Positions 35,302 to 44,853 of a stretch of 64,000 nucleotides of DNA are shown piece by piece (the stretch's first letter is position 1; every line of letters begins with the position of its first letter). Under the pieces are notes generated by a model. That model was not told the origin of the DNA, made no database searches, and worked only from the letters and a program-made list of their open reading frames with translations. The DNA is taken from NCBI GenBank assembly GCA_015680685.1, contig MNCI01006604.1, positions 62,001 through 126,000 of the forward strand, given 5' to 3'. The position numbers and the translations under genes were made by a program. This stretch comes from Gnetum montanum. Taxonomy: Eukaryota > Streptophyta > Gnetopsida > Gnetales > Gnetaceae.

Positions 35302-36771
35302 CTAGTAAAGCATAGATGTGACTGACGAATCTGAAGTAGCAAGGTAGATGTAAAATGGTTTATCATTTTGAGGTGGATAAACCATAGGTAATCGGGCAAG
35401 TGTCATTTTAATGTTATCGAATGCTTCTTGGCACTGTAGAGTCCATTCAAAATGGACTTTTTTGCGTAACAGATGGTTCATAGGTTTTAGTTTGTCTGTC
35501 AATTTTTCTATGAAGTGCCTGATAAATTGTAATCTACCTTGTAGACCTCGAAGTTTGGTAAGGTTGCCTGGTGGTTTTAGGTTTGTTATGGCCTTAACCT
35601 TATCGGGGTCTACTCGTATCCCTACTTCTGAGGCTATAAATCTAAGCATTTTTCCTGTCTTGACGTCGAAGACACATTTTTTTGGGTTGAGTCTCAATTC
35701 ATACTTTAAACAACGTTTTAATACCAGGTTAAGGTCTTGTATATGTTGTTCTAATGTTTTCGACTTAACCACAATGTCATCTACATAGTTGTTGAGCAAG
35801 TGTAACATGTAATTGCTAAAGATGAATGTCATCGCTCTTTGATACGTGGCCCCAGTATTTTTGAGACAAAAGGGCATCATTATGTAACAAAAGGTTGCCC
35901 GTGGTGTCATAAAGGTTGTCCGAAGCTGATGCTCCGAGTTGATGCATATTTGATTGTATCCTGAGAAGCCATCCATAAAAGATAATAGTGCGTGCCCAGC
36001 GGTCGAGTCAACAAGTTGATCGATGCTGGGTAGAGGAAAATCATCTTTTATGGTTGCAACATTTAAATCTCGGAAGTCAATGCATAAGCGAATGCTTCCG
36101 TTCTTCTTCGGAACAATGACCATGTTGGATACCCACTTGGCGTAATCAACGGCCCGGATGAAACCAGCCTGATAAAGTTTGGTGATCTCATTACGAACTG
36201 CCAATGCCACTTCGGGTTTAACCTTTCGTGCCTTTTGTTTTACCGGTCTCAATTTTGGATCAAGGATAATGTTGTGCTGGAAAATTCGAGGGTCTAACCC
36301 GGGCATGTCCGTGTAAGACCAAGCGAATGCTTTCATATTTTCCCTAAGCACGACTTCAATGTTTTTGGCTAGTTGCGGTTTTAGTAATGTGCTTAATTTC
36401 AGTATTTTAATTTCTCCATCGGGCATGGTTATTGGGATTTCGTTCAACGGGTCTTCGGTGAAATTTTCAGCTTCTATGTCGAGGGATTTTATCATAATTT
36501 TGTAGTTGTCTATTGTTTGCTGTGTTGAGGCTATGACTGCGTCGTCCATTAATGAACTTAAGTGGATGAGGTTTATGTTGATGTCCCATGCAATTTTTCC
36601 ATATGGTCCATCGATAATTAATGGTTCGGTTAAGTGCTGGCGATCCATCAGGCTTGCTCCTGCCAATAAACAGAGAGCTGAATGAGCTAATGGGTATCGT
36701 TCTACGTTCTTTGGTAATTTTAGATTATGTGTACATGCATGATGGTGGATTATCGTCACACTGGGACGCAT
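35302..36771 (-). CDS. Element A reverse transcriptase (open frame)
   Basis: A 489-codon open minus-strand frame, the only intact domain of the element. Residues ~50-190 are the linker between protease and RT (DIEAENFTEDPLNEIPI, then HNIILDPKLRPVKQKARK). The RT fold follows: AGFIRAVDYAKWVSNMV, CIDFRDLN, DDFPLPSIDQLVD, FMDGFSGYNQI, and the active site NNYVDDIVVKSK with YVDD at residues 329-332 (35776-35787). Thumb and connection follow (LRGLQGRLQFIRHF). The frame ends at TAG where B' keeps CAG (LCQKQDD), so the stop is a point change and RNase H was once in the same polyprotein. It copies element RNA into DNA in the particle. Confidence 0.95.
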   Translation of the reverse strand: MRPSVTIIHHHACTHNLKLPKNVERYPLAHSALCLLAGASLMDRQHLTEPLIIDGPYGKIAWDININLIHLSSLMDDAVIASTQQTIDNYKIMIKSLDIEAENFTEDPLNEIPITMPDGEIKILKLSTLLKPQLAKNIEVVLRENMKAFAWSYTDMPGLDPRIFQHNIILDPKLRPVKQKARKVKPEVALAVRNEITKLYQAGFIRAVDYAKWVSNMVIVPKKNGSIRLCIDFRDLNVATIKDDFPLPSIDQLVDSTAGHALLSFMDGFSGYNQICINSEHQLRTTFMTPRATFCYIMMPFCLKNTGATYQRAMTFIFSNYMLHLLNNYVDDIVVKSKTLEQHIQDLNLVLKRCLKYELRLNPKKCVFDVKTGKMLRFIASEVGIRVDPDKVKAITNLKPPGNLTKLRGLQGRLQFIRHFIEKLTDKLKPMNHLLRKKVHFEWTLQCQEAFDNIKMTLARLPMVYPPQNDKPFYIYLATSDSSVTSMLY

Positions 36772-36985
36772 GGCATTTTAAGGCCGTACCGGGCTGTGGG
36801 TTGCAGTTTAACGCCTTACCGGGCCAAATGTAATCTGTAGGTGGCAGTTTAAGGCCTTACTGGGCTATAATGGGTTTGTATGTAGCAATTTAAGACCGTA
36901 CCGGGCCATCATGGCAGTTTAAGACCACACCGGGCCGTAATGGTAGTTTAAGGCCATACCGGGCTGTGGGTGGCAATTCACGCTG
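36772..36985. repeat. AGTTTAAGGCC-type repeat cluster 2 (element A)
   Basis: Five to six units of about 40 bp with the core CAGTTTAAGGCCTTACCGGGC. On the minus strand each reads CCGGTAAGGCC, which resembles a plant 5' splice site. The cluster separates the start of RT from the promoter of the opposite-strand gene. Confidence 0.85.
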
Positions 36986-37167
36986 GAATGTTCGGCGTAA
37001 ATACCTGGAATGGGGTTCGCAGGAGAATCGAGATGTAGTAATTTCTGTTTTATTTTAAATATATATATATAGTTTTTTATTATTTTTGAGCAAATTTTGG
37101 CGAAAAATAAGTAGAAAAGAAAAAAGTAGCAAACCGGGAGGCGGCGACGTAAGCGGGGGTGGAGCGC

Positions 37168-37175
37168 TATATAAG
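37168..37175 (+). promoter_or_regulatory. TATA box of the element A antisense gene
   Basis: TATATAAG in a GC-rich setting (GGAGCGC before, GGGGAC after), about 320 bases upstream of the proposed start codon at 37489. B' has TATAAATA at the corresponding place (61870-61877), likewise followed by GGGG. Transcription would start near 37200. Confidence 0.65.
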
Positions 37176-37199
37176 GGGACGGGTCATTTGTTGTTATTT

Positions 37200-37480
37200 T
37201 GCGTTGTGAGCATAAGCGGCTGAGCGTAAAATTTACAGCGTAAGATTCCCAGTGTAAGCGTAAACTATCAAACCCTGGCGTAAGTGTAAAGCGTATGACC
37301 CAAACCCTGGCGTAGACGCCGATCGACGAAACCCCAGCGTAGACGCCAACGACTAAACCCCAGCGTAGACGCCGAGGGTAGAAGTTCAAGCGTCAGCGTA
37401 GGGACTGACTTCGGAATAGAGGCTTGGCGTAGATGTAGACAGTTCTAACCTTTAGCGTTCTATCGATCCCAGCGTAGAGG
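37200..37480 (+). repeat. GCGTA-rich leader repeats
   Basis: Probable 5' untranslated region of the antisense gene, with many AGCGTAAA, GGCGTAGACGCC and AACCCCAGCGTAGACGCC units. The GCGTAGACGCC units are imperfect palindromes related to GCGTATACGC. Confidence 0.7.
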
Positions 37481-37488
37481 ACTCCACG

Positions 37489-40400
37489 ATGGGCAAAGGC
37501 AAGGAGGTGGAAGGGCAAGGGAGGAAGGGACCTGACTTGACCTTCGCAGAGGAAAGCGAAGCCATGCTGCAGTGCCTGCCCCAGCCAAGGATTCCATCAT
37601 GGCTTGGATCATCACACAAGTAGGCTCTGATCCCGCCTCTGTTAGTTATTTTTTCTTGTGCATGTTTCGTAGCATAGATAGTCTCGTAGAGGGCTTCGGC
37701 GTATATGCTGAGCGTAGAGAGTTAGCGTAGAGATGTCAGCATATACGCCGAGCGTAAATTCACAGCGTTAAGTCGGGTTAGCGTAGACTGTCATAGTGTA
37801 ATTTTTTTTCAGTACACAGCGTAATCACTTTTTCTTGCATGAAGCTTAGATGATTGTATCAGCGTATACGCTGAAGGCTATACAGTGTAATAAGTTTTCT
37901 ATGCACGTTCTATTTTTTCAGTGTAAGCTTTCTATTTTATCAGCGTAGAGTTTCTGTTTTATCAGCGTAGAGTTTCTATTTTATCAGCGTAGACGATCTA
38001 CGCTGTGACAGCGTATACGCTGAGGGTTTTTACAGCATATACGCTGAGCGTGAACAGTTAACTCTTTTCAAGCATGGTGCAGCGTAGACTTATTTTTGTG
38101 TAAACTATTTTTCGGTGTAAACTCTGTTCAATGCCTAGCGCAGATTATTTACGCTGACAGCTTTTGTGGCATATACGCTGAGGGTTTCTTCAGTGTATAC
38201 GCTGAGCGTAAGAGGTTCGGGCGACAGCGTAAACAGTTGGTTGTCAGCGTATACGCCGGGTCAGGCAACGTATACGCCGAGCGTAAACAAATTTTGACAG
38301 CGTATAGCTAGGTTTAGCAGCGTATATGCTAAGCATAAACAAATTTTGATAGCATATACGCTAGGTTTAGCAGCGTATACGCCGAGTGTAAATCATTAGG
38401 AAATTTTTCTAAGTGTCATTCTACGATGTGAAATTTTGTTTTTCACATTGTTTTGATGCATGGCTAATTTATTGTGGCATCCTGATTGCTTGCGGGGATA
38501 GTAAGCCTTTTCTCCTCGTTGTTGAGCTCGTTGGGGTGCTAACATGGTTTGGCCCCATTGAGGCTGATGAACCTACCCTGGATCTAACTATGGACAACAA
38601 TGGGGTCTGGTTCAGAGAAGGTGCGTCTGAATTCCTGCCCTTCATACTGGACAATTTTGAAGTGGTTATCTTATCGCATCTAAGTGAACTGGTGGCATGG
38701 AGCGTGCTTGAGGCAATGCTTCCAGGAGCCGTGGAGGGCATCGTTGTCTTCATGGAAGACATCGACGAGGGGCAGCTTACGAATGAGGATGGTTCTTCCC
38801 GCGGGCCCAGGTCCACACACCCGTTAGCACGCGTGTGGGCCTGATTACCATGAGGGTAGGACTACCTCGATAACACCTTATTTTTAGCCACGCATGCACA
38901 CACGCTGTTCCAAAACCCTCTGGTGCAGTGTACCGGGTGGGCAGGTAGGACCGTTCAAGTCTATTACTTCTTTTTGTCGTTTGGCATTTCCCTCAGTTTT
39001 GAAATTCATTCGTTTGTAGGCCTAAAGTTAATGCAGATGGAATATGTGTCAAGGATGATGGGCTTGCCTTAGCTCGTACCGCTCTAGAGGCCTTTATGGT
39101 GGGTCCCACCCTTCGTAAAGCTATATTAGCTTTAATGAAGGGGGATATTGTCTATTTTCACCAACGATTCTCTAGAGCGTTGGCAATGTGCCAAGCTCAT
39201 GGATGGCTGGATAAAGATTGGTCGGACCAAGGGCTAGTTTTCCCTCGTGACTCTGGTTCAGGCAGCACATCCAAGTCCACCACTGATGGTAAATGACAAC
39301 ACTTACTAGATGTGTTAACGTGTTTTAACTGCCGAGAGTTATACTGATACGACAATCTCAAATTGCACTTGCAGTTGATGTACCTCCTGGCGGGGGTCCT
39401 ATTACAACTGGGAGAACCGAGACAACCCTGTCAATGAAGTTCAGGGAGGTGACTAAGGCTCAAATAAGGTTGCGTAACCATGCCCCGCCATCTATTGTTC
39501 ATTGCTTAGATAATGCCGGCCTTATGGAGCTCTTCACAACCCCAAGTCCTGATGTATCTATTGCAGAAATGATCAAGATCATGGATTCCTTTAATGAGTC
39601 TGTCTCCTACTATAGCACAAGGATTAAGGGTGTTAAGGTAGTTTTCCATCTATCGCCAGAGTTCTTTTCAAACTTATTTGGGGTGCCGACAGATGGCATA
39701 AGTGTAGTTTTAGATAGGGCTCATAAAGAGCTCCAAACGGTGTGTGAATTGGAGGACTAGTTGGGCCTGGTCAAGGGTGCCAAGGGATTCCCAATGCATG
39801 GGAAAGAAAAGGTTGAGGAAGTAAATGAACTATATCCCCTGTTTAGGGTGCGGGTATTCCCCAAAACCCTTTCCCAAGTACGGAGTCTTGGGGTTGAGGC
39901 TGTACGTGTCATGCGAACTATCCTGGAAACTAGCATGCGCTATAACTGGGCTGAATTTTTGTTGTCTGGTATGCACAAGGAGATAGTGCGATTGTGCTCG
40001 AATGTCAAGGCGCAATCCCACTTCACCTTTGCCTTCTTCATCGGTTACCTTTGTCGCTTCGCCGAGTTTTTGGTAGTCCGCGTGGACAACAAGTTTGTTC
40101 TACGGGATCAGGGTCAACTATCCTGCCCATGGACCAACCACTTGTTTGAAACAACCAAGTCCCAAGATGCTCCTAAGGGCATTGATGAGTCCATGTCTAT
40201 TATGACTGGGGGATCATCGGGTACCTCAATTCACACTCACGATAGTTTGGGATTAGAGCTAGATGATGTGCCTCTCACTACAAGAAGAGCCGAGCGGCTT
40301 AGCAAAGAAACTGTTGGCCAGGCCAAATCGAAGCTGAAAAGACACCAACGTCCAACTGGGGAAGTTTTGAATGTGAGCGAGCCACGAGTAAAGCGCATAT

Positions 40401-42099
40401 GATTCAAGATGCCCAGTATGTAGACTTCGCCCACTTATTGCTTTATTGTTTTTGTTTTGCTCATAATTTTTTATTCTATCGCTGACATGTCACTGATATC
40501 TTTGGCTTGATTTGAGAAATGAGGAAGCAGGCATTAGAAACTATTACTGAGAAGGAGGAGACCAACATGGAGCGGAATAATGAAGAGGAAAATGTGGAGA
40601 AGGATCAGGGAGGAGGAACGAAGGAGTTAAAGGAGAACACCATAGAAACTGAGCCGTTGGATGATCAGGGTGGTGTCGACCAAATGTTCAGCAGCTTTCT
40701 CAAGGGAAATCTAGACTTAGGGGATCCCCCAGAAGGTGACAAGGAGCACGGTATGTTTTCTTTTTATTTTACTTTATTTTTCTTCATTAGTTATCATTTG
40801 TATGATCTTTTATTTTCTTGTTTTTATTTCTTCCAGACGAAGGCAGCGAAACCAGGAAAGTGTGCTTAGACGTACCCATGAAGACAGTTCCCCCTGATAG
40901 GACTATGGAGGTTAGTTCATCCCGCACCCGTGAGACATTTACTTGGACGGAAATGCCAAGTAAGATGGATTTTGTGGCTGGAATCGTAGAAGAAGTTGTC
41001 GAACGCATTCAGGAGGTCCACCCCGAAATAGGTATAACGTTTTCAAATGGTTTGCCATTTTGGAGTGTCACACCCTATTTCTGTTGTCTTAATGTTTGAT
41101 GTTTTCATATGCATAGGTGCTAAGTTGAGGTGGGATCCCTCTGAGAGCATCAACATAGAAAATTTACCCACCCTATCCCCAGAGGTGGAGCAGGTGCCAA
41201 GGTCTATTTATGATGAGGTGGCAGAAGGTCTGGTACATAACACCAAGTCACTATGGACTTGTAGGCATTCCATCGAATAGTTGTGGTTGCAGATCCAAGC
41301 AAAAGAAAAGGAAGTCTCTGTGTTGTCGATTGAACATGGTGATCTTAAGGCTCGATATGAGTTCGTCGCTGCCAAACTAAGTGGTGATCGCTCTTGGCAA
41401 ACGTCTGAGGTTACGTATAAGAAATATTGGAACCTACTAAATCATCTTGCGTCAATGACTAGGAGAATGGTAGAGCATAAAGCCCAAATTGATCTCCTGA
41501 ACCTCAAATGTCAAGATTGGAAAGCCTTCGCTTCCAAGGTTCGCAAGTGGGATCAGGATGAGAAGAATCACAAACATCACTACAAGAAGTCATTAAAAGA
41601 AGTGTTTGTTGAAAAGCAGCAACTAGAAATGTTTGTGGAGGATTTAAGTTTGCGCTCTGCCTTTGATACTTTTGCCCAAAACACAACTGTTGAGATGGGG
41701 TCGCCTATAAGGGTGATTACAACTACTTCTGGGGAAGTGTCTGTGGGTGAATTTCCTTTGAAACATCCTACTTGGTCAGCTGTTGACAAGGGAAAGGCCT
41801 TGGTAGACGTTGACCTAGGCCTTGGTGAGACAGATTGGGCTAGTATCAGAAGAGGAAATCCTCCGTCGACTGGAATTTGGCATGGGGGGATCTCCTATGG
41901 TAAGCATTTTGTCATTATGAAATTGATTTGCTAAATAATGTTTGAAATTTTGATGCTCTCTCGTTCTTATATTGGTTGTCTCATTTTGTATTTTCAGGAT
42001 GAAGGTGGTGACGATGCCCAAGTAGCTGGCCCCAGTGGAGCAGGGGCCCCTGACGCCAGTGGATCTAAAGGGGACGATCCTCCTGTCCCAGATGCTTAG
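37489..42099 (+). CDS. Antisense multi-exon gene inside element A, ~1,000 residues
   Basis: Proposed exons: 37489-37619, 38502-38810, 39020-39288, 39375-40387, 40531-40750, 40837-41031, 41117-41899, 41998-42099. All introns are GT-AG and short except the first. Phases agree at six junctions (2/1, 2/1, 1/2, 0/0, 1/2, 1/2); the last is off by one base. Two in-frame TAG stops (39758, 41278). Exons 2-4 encode a globular part (for example VWFREGASEFLPFIL, LALARTALEAF, GWLDKDWSDQG, VVFHLSPEFFSNLFGVP, FAFFIGYLCRFAEFLVV); exon 5 is acidic; exon 7 is a coiled coil; exon 8 is Gly/Asp/Pro-rich. The globular part recalls plant retroelement 'mobile domain' or 'putative plant transposon protein' families, but I cannot assign it. 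Extra antisense ORFs are known in Tat elements; function unknown. Confidence 0.75.
37625..38400. repeat. GCGTATACGC palindrome array in intron 1 of the antisense gene
   Basis: About 25 units such as CAGCGTATACGCTGAGCGTA and TTTATCAGCGTAGAGTTTC. Perfect palindromes are frequent from 37860 to 38390. The array makes up nearly all of the first intron. Confidence 0.88.
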
Positions 42100-42384
42100 T
42101 TTTAAGTTTTGTTTTTAGTTTTTCCTTTGGAACTATGCTGACTCAAATTGATACGGGAATTGTAAATTGAAAATTTTGAGATGGACGGAACAGTTGACAC
42201 TTATAATCGTACAACATTGCATGTATAAAATTTTTTGTTGATTTTGAGCTTGATTGCACACACGACACGGCAATGTAAAATATTTTGGTTTATTATTATA
42301 TTTTTTTTGTTTCTTTTAAGTGTAATGTGCGGATGTAATTATAAATCGTAATGATAAACGAAAGAGGAAAACAAAGTACAAGTG
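42100..42384 (+). other. 3' flank of the antisense gene
   Basis: AT-rich, with AATAAA-like and TGTAAA/TTGTAA motifs (42160-42345) where a plant polyadenylation site would be expected. No ORF. Confidence 0.45.
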
Positions 42385-42655
42385 TGTGATCTAGTTTAAA
42401 GCCATTACGGGCCACATGCGCAGTTTAAGGCCATTTTGAGCCCAAGTTGTAAACAAGTAACATTTCGGATAACGTAGGTGGGTTTCTCGGTTGACCAACC
42501 ATTTCTGATCATGGCTAGTTTTATGTCATTGCGGACATGATAGTTTAACGTCGTTCCGGACAGGGAGTGTAGTTTAATGTTTTTTCTGATTTGTTGTAGT
42601 TTAACGTCATTTTGGACAAGTTGTAGTTTAGCGTTATTTCGGACGTGTTGAGATG
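42385..42655. repeat. AGTTTAA-type repeat cluster 3 (element A)
   Basis: About seven units with cores AGTTTAAAGCCATTACGGGCC, AGTTTAACGTCGTTCCGGACA and AGTTTAACGTCATTTTGGACA. Sits between the 3' end of the antisense gene and the protease side of pol. Confidence 0.82.
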
Positions 42656-42658
42656 GTG

Positions 42659-43848
42659 TTATTTTAGGAATTTTTTGATTTTTTTCTTTTTAATGTTAGG
42701 CAATGTGTCAACGGGTATGATTCTGTATTCAGCATCCCCTTCGCTGATCACGTTGAATGGTAATTCAGCCCAAGGGACGTCTGATGGAATGGCTTCTATG
42801 TCAATGTTTTTAGATGTTTCAGTATTTGTGGTGAGTTCTGTGTTAGTCTTTAATTGAGGGGGTGTATGTACAATGTTAGGCACAGGTGTTTCTATTTTAG
42901 GTGGATTTGGATTATTGCCTATCGGTTGCTGTTCGTNAGGCTACACCTATTGTTTCATCACACATGGACATGGACCAAGGCTCNATTTCACTGCCTTCAT
43001 AAGGTAGGTGAATTTCTTAATGTATAGGGGATGAGACTGCTTTCAGTTGGGCCAACCAGGGTCTTCCTAATATTAGGTTGAATCCTGGCATTTCATCGAC
43101 CACCACGAAGTTGGCAAATGTGGGAAACTTGTTCCCCGCTATGAAGTCTAAGGTCACTATGCCTTTGACCATCATGCGTGACCCGCTAAATGATTTTAAA
43201 CATGTAGTTGCAGTTGGTTTGATTAACTCCGTCAGCCCTAGTTGTTCAATGATGGGGTATAGTACCACGTGTCTACGTGGACCCTATGTATCTTGAACTG
43301 ATTTATGGATATCGTTATGAACATGGGGACTATTTTTACCTCCCCTGTTTTCTTATCCACTTTAATGTTATCGTTGTGGAAGCTTAGTGGTTTGGAAGTT
43401 GACCCTTGGGGTGAGTACATTACCGCATGAATGGATGGTTCGTTTGCCGCAAGCTCTTGCTTACTGGGATCGACGTTAACATGCATACCAGAGCTTCACG
43501 ATGTGTTTGGTATGTAAGAACCAAGTCATACAAGCTTAGCGAAGTGTTCTTTTACTTGCGTGCTTGTGTGACTTGTGTTAAATCTGTTGCCAAATCTCTA
43601 CTGTTGGGCGCGTTTGCATCAGCAGTGACTATGTCCATTGGCCCCAACAGGTTTATTTCATGCTTCGTTAGTCCGTTGTTTTTTCTTGGAGCCATTATTT
43701 TAGACGTATCATGTTTTTTGGATGGTTCACCATCAGCGCCTACGTTTGGTTGACTATTGGGTGGCCTCATGGGTACGGCGTTGAGCGGAGTGGGTTTAGG
43801 TGGCCCTACAGCTAACCGTTGACGCTCCTTCTCCAAGCGTTCACGCAT
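42659..43848 (-). pseudogene. Element A protease and linker
   Basis: Minus strand. 43848-43552 is a Pro/Arg-rich end of gag; 43486-43238 leads to the protease active-site strand, which reads HRVHVDT and then breaks frame, so the D-T/S-G-A loop is damaged. The protein resumes from 43268 with LYPIIEQLGL, KSFSGSRMMVKGIVTLDF, FANFVVVDEMPGFNLILGR and PWLAQLKAVSS, the usual ending of Tat-type protease. 42883-42659 is linker (DVPWAELPFNVI). Two undetermined bases (42937, 42984) lie in the linker. Beyond 42655 pol is interrupted by the antisense-gene insert; RT restarts at 36771. Confidence 0.8.
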
Positions 43849-43852
43849 GAGC

Positions 43853-44853
43853 TTATCCGCTAAGCGGTATGTGGCTTGGATGTGGAGCTAGTCTTGGAGC
43901 TTTGGGTTGCCTTGGGATTTGTACCACATATGGAGCTGGGTGAGGTTGCAGTTGGACAGTCGGATGTGGTTGGGCAGAAGATTGGCTGGACACCCTAATG
44001 ACGTAAGGACTAGGTTTACCTTGCGTATGTGAGGTGGAGGCTTGGTAAACATTAGGACTTGCGGACTTCCTAACAATGTATGGGGTTTGTCTAGGTGGAG
44101 GTTGGACCTCCGCTATTGCAAATGCGAGTGCCACTCAGACTACGAAAGGGGTAGGTCGAGTAGGAGGGGTTGATAGATTCGGGGTAGTGACAGCGGGAGG
44201 TATGTGCACTACATATGGCTTTTGCGGGGTGGATGTTGGTTGAGGCATGGATGCGAATGGAGTGGGAGGAACATGGACTACAAAAGGCTTGTTAGGTGTT
44301 TGCTATTTGTATTCAGGGTAGATGGTGTTAATGTTGGATGTCTCGGGTTCATCATCAAAGCATATTGTGTTGATAACGTATGGCGCCTCTTTGGTGTTCA
44401 GAGGGTCTTTATACACCTCCATAGCCTGGTTCTATGGTTGGACCAGGTTGGCCTCATCAAAGGTGATTTGGCCTTCATCGATCATTCGCTGTATGTCCTA
44501 GTTCAGTGTGAAATAGTAATCCGTGCCGTGCCTATTGCGTTGGTGATAGTCGCGGAAGCGATCCATCCTAAAACCTTTGGGCACTGGAGGCTCATCCAGC
44601 GTTGCTAGGCTTGGGTTCTTGACGAGTTGATAGAACCGATCATGTCTCTGGATGGCCGCGGGGGATAACTATTTATGTTTCATTAATCCATCTTTCAGTA
44701 GTTGATCGAATAGCTAGGACGGCTTCATAGGTAGAGGCGTATATTGGGAGGATTCTTTCCTCTCAAAGTTTCTCATACGGTTTTGTGTTGGGTTCTGCGA
44801 TGATGATGATTCTGGTGTAGTTGCGCGAGTAGGTCTAGTATGGTTAGTAGGGG
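43853..44853 (-). pseudogene. Element A gag C-terminal region
   Basis: After a frame shift relative to 44854-46722 the minus strand reads RFYQLVKNPSLATLDEPPVPK, then FRDYHQRNRHGTDYYFTL and DIQRMIDEGQI, followed by a long Pro/Thr/Val-rich tail with repeated PYVV-I-P motifs. The FRDYHQ...HGTDYY segment aligns with the Tat zinc-knuckle region C-D-Y-H...H-x-T-x-x-C; the cysteines are replaced by Arg and Tyr, so zinc binding is lost in this copy. Several stops. Confidence 0.7.

Noticed and set aside
38469-38816. Minus-strand 115-codon frame
   Set aside because: Mirror of exon 2 of the plus-strand antisense gene, which has homology in element B' and matching splice phases.
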